NCBI RefSeq assembly: GCF_946479755.1
Contig: NZ_CAMLHC010000039.1
Coordinates: forward strand, 5,511 to 69,510
Reading direction: 5' to 3'
From: an uncultured Chitinophaga sp.
GTDB taxonomy: Bacteria > Bacteroidota > Bacteroidia > Chitinophagales > Chitinophagaceae
DNA: 64,000 nt
The position numbers and the translations under genes are program-made. This document shows, piece by piece, positions 51,556-60,347 of the stretch. Within the stretch, counting starts at the first letter, position 1, and every line of letters starts with the position of its first letter. Below the pieces are notes generated by a model. The model was not told the origin of the DNA and did not search any database. It saw only the letters and a list, made by a program, of their open reading frames with translations.

Positions 51556-51900
51556 TTATTGCACTTTTATTCTGTAGGAAACTGCATATGTCGCCCCGGC
51601 TACTTTATTCACGGCCGGTATAACTTTACGGTAGCAAAGCACGTTGTCATCATTCAGTAAGCCTATTTCCTGTATCAGCATTGCCGGATCTGCCGCATCC
51701 AGTGTGATATTGAATTGAACGTATCCATTTGGTAGATAGTCAACGGTGGCTATAGCCTTCGAGAATGCGCCCGTAATAGTTGTGTCTCCTGCAGACACAG
51801 GTGTATTACTCGTGCCCACAACGATTTTTGAAATTTTTTTTCCAGCAGGATCGCCGCTGAGTAATTTTTGTACGTCTGTTTGTCCAGCTGTTAACAGCAT
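51556..51900 (-). CDS. Tail fibre adaptor (DUF3751-like)
   Basis: A 114-residue beta-rich protein (KISKIVVGTSNTPVSAGDTT, then ITLDAADPAMLIQEIGLLNDDNVLCYRKVIP), resembling the N-terminal domain of P2-type gpH fibres that docks to the baseplate. In P2 this part is fused to the fibre; here it stands alone, 4 bp after gpI and 1 bp before the fibre gene. Confidence 0.65.
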   Translation of the reverse strand: MLLTAGQTDVQKLLSGDPAGKKISKIVVGTSNTPVSAGDTTITGAFSKAIATVDYLPNGYVQFNITLDAADPAMLIQEIGLLNDDNVLCYRKVIPAVNKVAGATYAVSYRIKVQ

Positions 51901-51904
51901 AGCT

Positions 51905-52546
51905 TTACAATTGAGTTATTGAAATAATATCGGAATCCCCGCTATGGTCAAATGTTCCGTCATAATGACCATTGCCATCATATTTGAGTACGCCAGTAAG
52001 TGAAAGCAGATCATCAGTGATATAAGCGGGCAATGCAATGCCATCATCCACCCCAACATTCAGGATATCATCAACAACTACATCCAGCGAAACGTCAGCC
52101 AAAACGCAGACAGCTCGCTTATATTCATTCACCATCTGAATTATATCATTAAATGATGTTGCTGTTAGCTGCACATTGCTGTTGGTTATTTTGATGCCGA
52201 ACTTAGCCCAGTGATCATATCCCTTTTTTAACTGAATATCAGTGAAGCCGATAGACTTTAAAGCCTCTTGTACAGCCCATTCAGTTCCTTTATATCTATG
52301 CAATTCAATAGCGCGTTTTATAATTTGTCTTTGATCGGTTTCCGACTGGGCCAGCCGAAAGCCTTTGTATCCTAACACGTCCATTTGTTCTGCCAGATAA
52401 GAAAGGATACTGGAATCAGCATTGTCAACTATATAAATAAGTAAAGCCCCCAGATCCAGTTCTGCGACGGTAGCCTTTATGACATTGTACCAGGCATTAA
52501 ATTCCGGTAGGCTTGCGATGCTATCTGCCAGTACTGCTTTAGCCAT
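51905..52546 (-). CDS. Tail protein I (baseplate)
   Basis: A 213-residue homologue of P2 gpI. The N-terminal part covers ADSIASLPEFNAWYNVIKAT and LSYLAEQMDVLGYKGFRLAQ; the core is KRAIELHRYKGTEWAVQEALKSIGF, with DHWAKFGIKI following. Together with J and W it forms the baseplate wedge. It overlaps the J gene by 8 bp. The C-terminal 40 residues are acidic and less conserved. Confidence 0.85.
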   Translation of the reverse strand: MAKAVLADSIASLPEFNAWYNVIKATVAELDLGALLIYIVDNADSSILSYLAEQMDVLGYKGFRLAQSETDQRQIIKRAIELHRYKGTEWAVQEALKSIGFTDIQLKKGYDHWAKFGIKITNSNVQLTATSFNDIIQMVNEYKRAVCVLADVSLDVVVDDILNVGVDDGIALPAYITDDLLSLTGVLKYDGNGHYDGTFDHSGDSDIISITQL

Positions 52547-53648
52547 TGTTACTTCCTGTTATGGTGACATTAATTGAAAGGCAGCGCGGATATGTCTTCG
52601 CGTCCGCAATGATATCCGCGGCAGGTGATACAACATTGACGGTGTAAATTTTATCTTTGAGCAGGCTTAATGCGCTGATCTGAGTACGCACGACATCCAT
52701 GCCCAGTTTGTTATTCCTGGTATTCTTAAATGCGTTTAGGTTGGCGTTTATATCCTGCAGAACATCGTTAGCGATGGCGCCAGTATATGTCGTTACCTCA
52801 ACAACAATATTGTAATCAACAACCGTGGGCACATCTACTTTAACAGTGTCATTCATCGGCCTCACTTTCCTGTCATCACAAATGGCCAGCACCGCTGATA
52901 GTATTTCTGATGATGGTAGAACACCGCCAGAGCAAAGCGGGTAAAGTGTAACTTCTCCGGGAGCTGTGGTAACAACAGCGACATCGACGATTGAAGGGTG
53001 TGCCGTAGCCGCCCAGTACTGATAGGCGCCGGAAGGCCCAGCAACCGAAAAGCTGCTGGGGGCCAACTTGATACGATTGCGCAGCTGTTCATCGCTTTCC
53101 GCATCGTTACCACCAGTTGTTTTATCAATATTGGAAGCAAAGCTGACAAATGGCTGAGGGTCCAGGATAATACTGACCTTTCCAGTATCATACCCATTGC
53201 CCACTACTCCGGCGGTGCTGCACACAGCAGGAATAGTGACACTATTAGTGCCAATAGGAACATCAACAGCTGTTGCAGTAACGAAAATCGCGTTGCCATC
53301 GATGGACTGTACCCTTATGCCGGCTGGTATCTGCACTGCATTGTGGCCTACTACCAAATCAAAACGGATCGAACACACAGCACCACTCGCTGGCTGGCGT
53401 TGAACACCGACCAGCTCCCCGAGGTACTCCAGCATATTGCCAGTGGAGAAGTGAACAAGGCACTGCCGGATTGCCTGATTACCTGAAATACACATCAGTT
53501 GCATTTCATACACGAAAGCATTTGCAATCAATATTTCGACGTCGGCAGGTGCCAGCGCCCGTCCCAATGCTACTTCCAGCCGTTGTTGCAACCGCTGCAG
53601 CTTTGGTTCGACAGATTCTTCAAAAATTACTGGTATAATATCAGCCAT
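52539..53648 (-). CDS. Baseplate J-like protein
   Basis: A 369-residue wedge protein of the P2 gpJ / Mu gp47 type. It carries FDLVVGHNAVQIPAGIRVQS, TGGNDAESDEQLRNRIKLAP (the diagnostic GG.D.E.DE..R.R motif), and GPSGAYQYWAATAHPSIVDVAV. It overlaps the preceding W-like gene by 8 bp and the I gene by 8 bp, as in compact P2-like tail operons. Confidence 0.92.
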   Translation of the reverse strand: MADIIPVIFEESVEPKLQRLQQRLEVALGRALAPADVEILIANAFVYEMQLMCISGNQAIRQCLVHFSTGNMLEYLGELVGVQRQPASGAVCSIRFDLVVGHNAVQIPAGIRVQSIDGNAIFVTATAVDVPIGTNSVTIPAVCSTAGVVGNGYDTGKVSIILDPQPFVSFASNIDKTTGGNDAESDEQLRNRIKLAPSSFSVAGPSGAYQYWAATAHPSIVDVAVVTTAPGEVTLYPLCSGGVLPSSEILSAVLAICDDRKVRPMNDTVKVDVPTVVDYNIVVEVTTYTGAIANDVLQDINANLNAFKNTRNNKLGMDVVRTQISALSLLKDKIYTVNVVSPAADIIADAKTYPRCLSINVTITGSNNG

Positions 53649-54579
53649 TTGGTATTGTCGTTATGTCAATGATTACGCTTTGGGCCTTGCCTGTAAACAG
53701 AACCAGGACCGTCGAAAAATTTTGAAAATCATCACTAAAGCTGTCATCAAAAGCACCGCTTCGCGTCAATAAGGCCCAGGTACCAAGATCACCAAGGCTT
53801 GTTTCAGCCCACTGCCGGACCTGTTCAGGAGTGAATAAATTAATATCAGCGGTGTATTGAACACCGTCTACATCAATTTGAGGAGCATACTTGTATGCGA
53901 TTGGCAATGGTGGAATACCACCCTGAAATCTTCCTTGTGGTAATAAAATGATAGATAGTTCACCCGTTCTATACCGTGGATTCATATAACCAACAAGGCT
54001 TTCAGCATTGGTGTACCATGTACCATAGTTTAACCAGTTTTCCTTCACCCATGTATATAGATCCTGTATATCAGCAAATCCGGTAGCCGGCGGCGCTGGT
54101 AGTACAGCGGCGCCATTCAGTACACATTGGATCTGATACTGGTATCCAGAAGGGTTTGGAGGAAAGAAGCCTTGCAGGACCAATCCGATGTTGTTGGATG
54201 TCGTGTTGTCGGTATCTGGGCTGACTGAGATAATAAGTGAGTCGATTACCTGTGAATCGACTAACCTATATGTAATTTCAATGGCGAGATGCGATCCATC
54301 TAAAAAATGTTGTAATTGGGTGATGATAACACGTTTTTCCCAGGTGGCAATTGCATTCAGGATAGCCAGTTTTATGTTGGGTATTGCAACCGAAGCGGGT
54401 AAGTCCTGATATCGATAGACATCGCTGCCAAATGTGGGCCGTAAAGGATCACTACCGGGTGTGGTCCTTATGATAATATCGATGCACTGACGAATCGCAG
54501 CCAATCCCTCAGCGATTGTACCGCGTCCCGCCAGGCTATAAGTCCATACCGGTGAGTTAATTTGTGAAAGCGTAGCCAT
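53641..54579 (-). CDS. gpW/gp25-like baseplate protein with large C-terminal extension
   Basis: A 312-residue protein starting at MATLSQINSPVWTYSLAGRG. Residues about 1-125 fit the GPW/gp25 family: EGLAAIRQCIDIIIRTTPGS (the usual start R..I..IL.T..G), LRPTFGSDVYRYQDLP, and AILNAIATWEKRVII. The remaining 190 residues have no family I recognise (FADIQDLYTWVKENWLNYGT, then PQIDVDGVQYTADINLFTPEQV). Typical gpW proteins are 110-140 residues, so this is a fusion or extension. It lies between V and J as in P2. Confidence 0.82.
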   Translation of the reverse strand: MATLSQINSPVWTYSLAGRGTIAEGLAAIRQCIDIIIRTTPGSDPLRPTFGSDVYRYQDLPASVAIPNIKLAILNAIATWEKRVIITQLQHFLDGSHLAIEITYRLVDSQVIDSLIISVSPDTDNTTSNNIGLVLQGFFPPNPSGYQYQIQCVLNGAAVLPAPPATGFADIQDLYTWVKENWLNYGTWYTNAESLVGYMNPRYRTGELSIILLPQGRFQGGIPPLPIAYKYAPQIDVDGVQYTADINLFTPEQVRQWAETSLGDLGTWALLTRSGAFDDSFSDDFQNFSTVLVLFTGKAQSVIIDITTIPNG

Positions 54580-54641
54580 ACAACACAAAGCTGGCTATTA
54601 TCTACGCTCTGTTATGGTCAAGTTGTGGCCAACTTATTGCA

Positions 54642-55259
54642 CTATGGTGAAGGTGGTCCGGAAGAATCAGTGCCAGATCTAACGCCGGAATGCTTGTGGG
54701 TGGTCAGGGATATGGCGCCGGCTCTAACATCTGTCCCGATGATGTTACCAGCTGCCTGAATATCCGACTGGGTAGTGATCCCACCTGCCGCAGTCAGTGT
54801 ACCAGTGATAGTGACATTGCCAGTCAGTGTAATCGACGGGGCCTTGACTTCCGCCGCCACAGTAGCAGTGGCGGAAATAGATGTTAGTGATGTAGCGGAA
54901 ATGTCCTGTGTGGCTGTAATATCCACAGAACCTTTGACGATAGCAGTTAGTTTATGACTGCCTTTGTCATATTCAATGGTTGTTCCATCTTCAAATGCAA
55001 TACGGAATTTATCTGGTCCGGCATCTTGATCCACAACATCAACTGTGTTGTGAATAGCGCCAATAACCACACCATCTTCGCAATGGGTATTACAAAGGCA
55101 GGCAACGTGTTCCTGTACATTCAAAGGCCAGCTTTCTTTGTCTTTTAAGCTGGTGCGACGAACAACCGGCCACCAATCAGTGGCGATGTCATCCTCCTCA
55201 AAATAAACCTTTGCGTAACCCGGCTTTACTTCACTGATTACCCCGTATTTAAATACCAT
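54642..55259 (-). CDS. Baseplate assembly protein V (central spike)
   Basis: A 205-residue gpV-like spike: N-terminal OB fold (KYGVISEVKPGYAKVYFEED, then WWPVVRRTSLKDKESWPLNV), a linker with EHVACLCNTHCEDGVVIGAI, a triple-stranded beta-helix with the Val/Thr-rich repeats SITLTGNVTITGTLTAAGGI, and a C-terminal LTTHKHSGVRSGTDSSGPP with metal-binding HKH. Spike tips of this type pierce the outer membrane. Confidence 0.9.
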   Translation of the reverse strand: MVFKYGVISEVKPGYAKVYFEEDDIATDWWPVVRRTSLKDKESWPLNVQEHVACLCNTHCEDGVVIGAIHNTVDVVDQDAGPDKFRIAFEDGTTIEYDKGSHKLTAIVKGSVDITATQDISATSLTSISATATVAAEVKAPSITLTGNVTITGTLTAAGGITTQSDIQAAGNIIGTDVRAGAISLTTHKHSGVRSGTDSSGPPSP

Positions 55260-55262
55260 GAT

Positions 55263-56261
55263 TTATATTTTTTGAACCCGTTTTATATTCCCAGCAACCT
55301 GGTATGCGCCTTCGCGATTAACCGTGTGTGTAGCTTCAAGTATGTGGAATGTTCCGGACATCTGACCCATACCTGTCAGGGAAAAATTATTACCACTTAC
55401 AAAAAGAAGATGCCCAGGTAATACGACATCACCGCCTACACCTTCCGTATTTCCTTTAAATAACGCATGTTTCCCTTTTGCTTCTGCCTGCTGCGGATTT
55501 TCAACCCGCGTCCGTATCTCCAGTTCATCACTGCTATTACCGTCAGTATCATCATCATCTTTGAAAAAATAGGATACCGTTTGCTTTTTATACGGATCAT
55601 GATGTTTTACCTTAACAGACTTAAAGGTTCTGTGGGTGGTATCCCTTAAATCAAGTGAAATGAAATCTTTTTTTGTCAGGGAGAAAGCAGCTGTACGACC
55701 TTCAAGATCCACATAGTGAATAAAAACGAGCTGCGACCCCCGGACCGAGAATATGCAACCATATTCTGATCCGACACGATTCAAAAAGGAAAGATCTGTT
55801 TCCCGGTATTGATGAATCCGATGCAGACGAATATCCGGAACCTGTCCTGTAATGGACAAACCGAGGTTGGCTGCTACCGTATTTGCAATTTCACGGAGGC
55901 TTTTATCTTCATGGGCGTAGCTGCGCTTAGTTCGTAACTGTTTTTTTATCCCGGCAGCTAACGCCCTAATAACCATGATATCGCCATCCCGGCTACTGGA
56001 TAGCGCCAGTTCATCAACCTCAAACAAACCACAGTTCAATTGTTGTCCGTTATCACGTAAAATCAATTCTATGGTATCCCCCTTGGCGGGGTACCAGGTA
56101 TTTTGCCAACGCTGGTCAGTATCTTCCACTGATAATTCCAGGGAGTCAGACTCACCAGTGATCTTATCTGTATACTGAATATTAACTACCTGTCCAGTAA
56201 TGTCCCTTGTAATGTCCCGGCTGTTATATATTACAGTAAAACTAATGGTAGGAAGATTCAT
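55263..56261 (-). CDS. Phage late control D / tail hub protein
   Basis: A 332-residue homologue of P2 gpD, which forms the hub at the tail tip. It shows NIQYTDKITGESDSLELSVE, RQWQNTWYP-like QRWQNTWYPAKGDTIEL, TDLSFLNRVGSEYGCIFSVR (a conserved motif) and SLTGMGQMSGTFHILEATHT near the end. It starts 3 bp after gpX and stops 3 bp before gpV. Confidence 0.9.
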   Translation of the reverse strand: MNLPTISFTVIYNSRDITRDITGQVVNIQYTDKITGESDSLELSVEDTDQRWQNTWYPAKGDTIELILRDNGQQLNCGLFEVDELALSSSRDGDIMVIRALAAGIKKQLRTKRSYAHEDKSLREIANTVAANLGLSITGQVPDIRLHRIHQYRETDLSFLNRVGSEYGCIFSVRGSQLVFIHYVDLEGRTAAFSLTKKDFISLDLRDTTHRTFKSVKVKHHDPYKKQTVSYFFKDDDDTDGNSSDELEIRTRVENPQQAEAKGKHALFKGNTEGVGGDVVLPGHLLFVSGNNFSLTGMGQMSGTFHILEATHTVNREGAYQVAGNIKRVQKI

Positions 56262-56264
56262 TGT

Positions 56265-56513
56265 TTATTTTTTCCAAGGTGGTAGACTATCTTTATCTGT
56301 TGACACTCCTGTTCCTGGTATGAACGGAACCTGTAACAGCAATCCTTCATCAAGTACCGAATCGTTATTTATATCCGGGTTTGATTCAGAAAGGAAGCTC
56401 ATTGCATTCACCCTACGCCCATCCGAAAGCGTGATATCACCTACTGTACCGTAAGCCTTGAACGCAATAAGATCCCAGCGGTCGCCGGGGCGCGTGATGT
56501 ACTCTGCATTCAT
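56265..56513 (-). CDS. Tail protein X (LysM-like)
   Basis: An 82-residue gpX-like protein with a LysM-type pattern (YITRPGDRWDLIAFKAYGTV, then LSESNPDINNDSVLDEGLLL) and IPGTG. It overlaps the gpU-like gene by 4 bp. In P2 it connects tube and hub. Confidence 0.88.
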   Translation of the reverse strand: MNAEYITRPGDRWDLIAFKAYGTVGDITLSDGRRVNAMSFLSESNPDINNDSVLDEGLLLQVPFIPGTGVSTDKDSLPPWKK

Positions 56514-57376
56514 GTTTTAGTGATTACTGATTTGATGATCGAATTGGCTGCAGCCGCAAGCCTTTTAACTGATGCCTGCAAATCCTGATTTTGGGATTTT
56601 ATCTTTTCCTGGTTGGGTACATATATCGGCTTTACGTATAGTGCAATATTTTCTTTAACAGTTATTTGAAGCAGTCCTGCATAATGCCTAGTATCAATTG
56701 CAGCACCAGTTAACCCGGGAGTCTGCGAAACACAGGACCCGGCTGTTGCGTTGACAATGTTGGTGCAATTTTGCATGATTATTTCCAGGTGCGACACCAT
56801 TTTATAATTGACTGTCGTATCATTCGCGTAGGCAATACTGTATTTATCAACAGCGGCGGCATTCGATTTAATAATGGTGATTACATTTGCAACCTTTTTG
56901 TTACAGCCAACGGGGTTTTTCCGGTTGCTTTTAGCCGGAGGATTTTTATCACCAACAGCAAAGGCATCCCGCTGGGCCTGTTGCTGCTGCGCATTCAAAC
57001 CGTCGATGTCGCTTTCTTTTAGGGTAAGCGAAACGGTGGCAGAAATCAGATGCCCGATATCATCCATCTGTGTTACGGTTTTACCCATGCTGGATATTAC
57101 GAAATTCCCTTCCAGTTTCCCATTACCCCAAAGCAATGGCAGAACGGTGAAGGCATTCTTTGCGTCCTCCAGCCTCCCTACCTCCTCAGCTACATTGCAA
57201 AACTCTTGGTGTAAAAAGACCGTAATGTTAAGCGACTTTAACCCTATGGCAGTTCCCTGCAATCGTGATTTTTGAGAGATTATTGCATGCTCAACTATGA
57301 CAGCTTCTCCTTCTGTACTGAAGGCTGAAAAACTATTGGCACCTTTGAACTGTATCTTACCCAATTGGCAGAACAT
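56510..57376 (-). CDS. Phage tail protein U-like with C-terminal extension
   Basis: A 288-residue protein. Residues about 1-130 fit P2 gpU: FCQLGKIQFKGANSFSAFST, SLNITVFLHQEFCNVAEEVG, then FTVLPLLWGNGKLEGNFVIS and SATVSLTLKES. The following 155 residues (QQQQAQRDAFAVGDKNPPAK onwards) are not part of the family and are basic and helical near the end (LQASVKRLAAAANSIIKSVI). Normal gpU is about 130-160 residues. It lies between the tape measure and gpX genes, the P2 position. Confidence 0.78.
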   Translation of the reverse strand: MFCQLGKIQFKGANSFSAFSTEGEAVIVEHAIISQKSRLQGTAIGLKSLNITVFLHQEFCNVAEEVGRLEDAKNAFTVLPLLWGNGKLEGNFVISSMGKTVTQMDDIGHLISATVSLTLKESDIDGLNAQQQQAQRDAFAVGDKNPPAKSNRKNPVGCNKKVANVITIIKSNAAAVDKYSIAYANDTTVNYKMVSHLEIIMQNCTNIVNATAGSCVSQTPGLTGAAIDTRHYAGLLQITVKENIALYVKPIYVPNQEKIKSQNQDLQASVKRLAAAANSIIKSVITKT

Positions 57377-57384
57377 GGTATGAA

Positions 57385-59217
57385 TTAAGTTGTGAAAGAA
57401 ATACGGTTGTCGTTATGCTGTTTGGATCGCCACCATTTCTCCAGCTGCTGTTTGATGGTATCGGAAATGTCATCTGCATCCTTGCGGGTACCCCCATTCA
57501 TATTGACCGTAATATTGAAGGCAGAAGATCCACCGCCGGCACCGGCCATGATAGGGAGTGGCCTGTTAAGCTGGTTATAAACGCCACCTGTGACATTTCG
57601 GATGCTATCGTACAGGGGTTTAGGGTTTATTCCCTGGGCAATAGTTTCAATTAGTTTAATACGGTGGATGTCACGCAGTGGTCCTTCTTTCGCGGGACTA
57701 AATGGCAAATGATTTCGAATTTTCTTTACAATCCACATAATGCCTTTGAGCGGTGCAGTGCTCACTGCCCAAATGCCCCGGGCAATGGCCAATACAATAT
57801 TCTTTCCGGCATCATAAAATTTTGCCCCAAGGTTGGCAATCCAGTTCCACGTTTCCGTGAAAACATGCTTTACGCCATCCCATACAACACGGAATAGAGC
57901 AACAATTTTTGACCAGTGTTTTATGATCAAGCCATAAGGGGTGAGGTTTAAGAAATACCATTTTGCCCAGCCCCAAAACTTTGTGAATACTTCCTTTATA
58001 CCTTGCCAGAGGCGGGAAAAAAACGCTTTGATCTTATCCCAGTTCCGGATTATCAGAAAAACAACAGCTGCCAGCGCAACTGCAGCAGCAATGTACAGGG
58101 TAATAGGATTGGCCAGCAGCATTGCCCCAAACCGGACAAACGCCATACCTGCTGATCGTAATGCAGGTATTACGGTAAACTTCATTCCATATTGTAGGGC
58201 AAACAAACCAAATTTCAGCGCATCATATCCCTTAACCGCAAATATTGCAATTTTTGACCCATTGTTAATAAGGAATGATGTTGCCTTGATCGCACTACCA
58301 GCAACTTTAAAGAGGGTACCTATACCCGAAACAGCAAAACCGACAACCTTCATGCTGGCGCCGAATGCAAGCAAACCTATACCGGCTTTTGCCACCATGA
58401 TAATAAGAGGCTTGTGCGTTTCCGCAAATGCAACGATTTTCGGTGCATAGATAGCCATTTTGTTAGCCAATCTATTTACACTGGGAAGCAGCGCCTTTCC
58501 TATGGCTTCACTGCTCTCCGTGAATTGAATACGCATGCGTTCTGTGGGATCTGCTGTGGCTTCAGCGACGCCCTTCACCTGCCTTTCCACCGCTTTTAGC
58601 AAGAATTGTTGTGCAGCGGGGATACCTTTTGCAGCTTGTAAAAACTTAATAGCTGGTAGATCTTCTTTATTGATGGCGCCTGCTTTCGCCAAGGCAGTTG
58701 CCCCCAATGCAGGATTCTGTAGGGCCTTGCCCAACTGCACAACATTACTCAACGCATCACCGAAACCGGCAGCCTGCAGGTCAAACGCAGCGGCGGTTGC
58801 CCTATTGAAAACGCCGGAACTGCGGGCGGCTTCATCACTGGCACGTTTAAAGGTGGCAAGTTTGGCTTGTACTGCCATTATTTCTTCATCCTCCAGACCT
58901 ATGCGAAACTGAAGCTGACTGGCAAAATCAGCGGCATCTTCCGCAGCCTTATTACTGGCTTCCCCCATGCTTTTGAAAACCTGCTCCAGCCTGGCTGTGG
59001 CTTTAACGGACTCCCGTGCATCGTGAACTGACTTGGCAAAGAAAGCTGTGACGGCGCCACCGGCAATGAGGCTTTTATCACCGATTTCACTGATCGCCTT
59101 CCCGGATTTCTCAAATGATTTCGCATGTCGTTCTGCTGCTTTGAAAGCCCGCCCTAATACAGCGGTGGCCTTATCCGTAGCAGATAATATGAGCGCTATT
59201 TTAAGATTTTTGTCCAT
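57385..59217 (-). CDS. Tail tape measure protein
   Basis: A 610-residue protein that sets tail length. The N-terminal part is coiled (ATAVLGRAFKAAERHAKSFEKSGKAI), the middle and late parts hydrophobic (MVAKAGIGLLAFGASMKVVG, ITLYIAAAVALAAVVFLIIR), and the C-terminus binds the hub. It is short for the family. It overlaps the chaperone gene by 17 bp. Confidence 0.93.
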   Translation of the reverse strand: MDKNLKIALILSATDKATAVLGRAFKAAERHAKSFEKSGKAISEIGDKSLIAGGAVTAFFAKSVHDARESVKATARLEQVFKSMGEASNKAAEDAADFASQLQFRIGLEDEEIMAVQAKLATFKRASDEAARSSGVFNRATAAAFDLQAAGFGDALSNVVQLGKALQNPALGATALAKAGAINKEDLPAIKFLQAAKGIPAAQQFLLKAVERQVKGVAEATADPTERMRIQFTESSEAIGKALLPSVNRLANKMAIYAPKIVAFAETHKPLIIMVAKAGIGLLAFGASMKVVGFAVSGIGTLFKVAGSAIKATSFLINNGSKIAIFAVKGYDALKFGLFALQYGMKFTVIPALRSAGMAFVRFGAMLLANPITLYIAAAVALAAVVFLIIRNWDKIKAFFSRLWQGIKEVFTKFWGWAKWYFLNLTPYGLIIKHWSKIVALFRVVWDGVKHVFTETWNWIANLGAKFYDAGKNIVLAIARGIWAVSTAPLKGIMWIVKKIRNHLPFSPAKEGPLRDIHRIKLIETIAQGINPKPLYDSIRNVTGGVYNQLNRPLPIMAGAGGGSSAFNITVNMNGGTRKDADDISDTIKQQLEKWWRSKQHNDNRISFTT

Positions 59218-59389
59218 CCGTCATCTTTTCATATGCAGCCGCCTTCTCCTTTTCCAAAGAGCAGGCGGCGGTGTGCCATTCATATACCTGTGCTGTCGTC
59301 CATTTTTCCACATCAAGCGGCGACAGACCGTAATACGATGCGGTGAACGCTATCGCATCACGGTCAATCAAAAATTTAAAGCCTGGCAC
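59201..59389 (-). CDS. Tail assembly chaperone, downstream frameshift ORF (E' analogue)
   Basis: A 62-codon frame (MPGFKFLIDRDAIAFTASYY, then LSPLDVEKWTTAQVYEWHTA) that matches the E' half of P2 tail chaperones: a short helix-rich tail before the tape measure. It lies in the -1 frame relative to the upstream ORF and overlaps it by 22 bp. It is most likely made only as a fusion by ribosomal frameshifting rather than from its own ATG. Confidence 0.75.
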   Translation of the reverse strand: MPGFKFLIDRDAIAFTASYYGLSPLDVEKWTTAQVYEWHTAACSLEKEKAAAYEKMTDGQKS

Positions 59390-59742
59390 ATGGTAATTAG
59401 CAGCGTGTAGTCACTGAATTTAATTACCTCTATTGCTTCAATCGGCATTTTACTGCCGTCGAATGTTGTCGCAACTGTTATACAAGCCATCTGATATTGT
59501 TCCGCATCGCCTCCCGTAAATCTGGCTACCTCTTTGGAGTCCCGGGCCAGCATCTGCCGAACAACAGCAGTTTTTCCCAATACTGGCAGAAGGCACTTTT
59601 TTACTTTATTTCCATTCTCATACTGCCTGGTGAAAATGTTCATGGCTGCATCGCTCTCTGATTCGATGAAAAAACCGTCAGTATCCGGCCCTGTAGGATA
59701 GCTGGTAACATTTTCCGGAGCATTATTAATTGGTGTGTCCAC
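59368..59742 (-). CDS. Tail assembly chaperone, upstream ORF (E analogue)
   Basis: A protein of about 124 residues if it starts at GTG 59742 (VDTPINNAPENVTSYPTGPD), or 142 from ATG 59796, which adds an odd hydrophobic segment (FFFILNFFS). The core AMNIFTRQYENGNKVKKCLL and SKEVARFTGGDAEQYQMACI is typical of the E family. It binds the tape measure while the tube assembles. It ends TMCQALNF directly at a slippery sequence. Confidence 0.75.
   Translation of the reverse strand: MDTPINNAPENVTSYPTGPDTDGFFIESESDAAMNIFTRQYENGNKVKKCLLPVLGKTAVVRQMLARDSKEVARFTGGDAEQYQMACITVATTFDGSKMPIEAIEVIKFSDYTLLITMCQALNF
59371..59380 (-). promoter_or_regulatory. -1 ribosomal frameshift signal
   Basis: On the minus strand the message reads GGC TTT AAA TTT TTG A. 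In the upstream frame the codons are TTA AAT TTT and then the stop TGA. Two overlapping heptamers of the X XXY YYZ type are present: TTTAAAT (59380-59374) and AAATTTT (59377-59371). Slipping back one base leads exactly into the downstream ORF. This is the expected place for a tail chaperone frameshift. Confidence 0.8.
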
Positions 59743-59817
59743 AGAAAAAAAATTTAGGATAAAGAAAAATACCGGGCTGCGGTCACAGTCCGGCATGTAA
59801 GTATCAAAAATTGAAAA

Positions 59818-60342
59818 TTAAAAACCCAGGTTAATGCGGTACTGTGCAAGGACGTCACGGTCTTTAACAAAGAAGATATTTGCAAAAGCATCAATCTCCA
59901 GCATACGTACTCCGTCGATCTCCAACCGATAATAGGAGCAGGAAAATTCACTTTCCTGTTCTGGATTGTCGTTTTGTTTCAGGGTAAGCCCAGGTAGTAC
60001 ATCTTTAAACCGGATAGTCAGGAAAGCAACGACAGATGCCTCGCCGGTGCGGCCAGTGCTATCATATGTTTCCAAATTTCCCCGGACCTGGATTTGCTTG
60101 GTTGTGAAAGGACTGCCGAACTCCTCTATCAGCGACGCATATACGGCATTCCATTTCATCTTACCGGTCATCTTCTCAAAACCACTGGGCACCTCAACGT
60201 CCATAATCAAGCCCAGGGCTTTTACATCAACGGTTTTACTTTTCACAGCCGGCAGCTGAATTTCTTCAACGCGGCCCAGCAGGCTGTTACCGCTGCTATA
60301 TACACTGGCGTTGACCAGGCGATTAATATTAATTCCAGCCAT
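59818..60342 (-). CDS. Major tail tube protein (FII type)
   Basis: A 174-residue tube protein with the P2 FII pattern: RVEEIQLPAVKSKTVDVKAL, LGLIMDVEVPSGFEKMTGKM, QVRGNLETYDSTGRTGEASV and the final YYRLEIDGVRMLEIDAFANI. It stacks in hexamers inside the sheath. It starts 5 bp after the sheath gene ends. Confidence 0.92.
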   Translation of the reverse strand: MAGININRLVNASVYSSGNSLLGRVEEIQLPAVKSKTVDVKALGLIMDVEVPSGFEKMTGKMKWNAVYASLIEEFGSPFTTKQIQVRGNLETYDSTGRTGEASVVAFLTIRFKDVLPGLTLKQNDNPEQESEFSCSYYRLEIDGVRMLEIDAFANIFFVKDRDVLAQYRINLGF

Positions 60343-60347
60343 CGATA

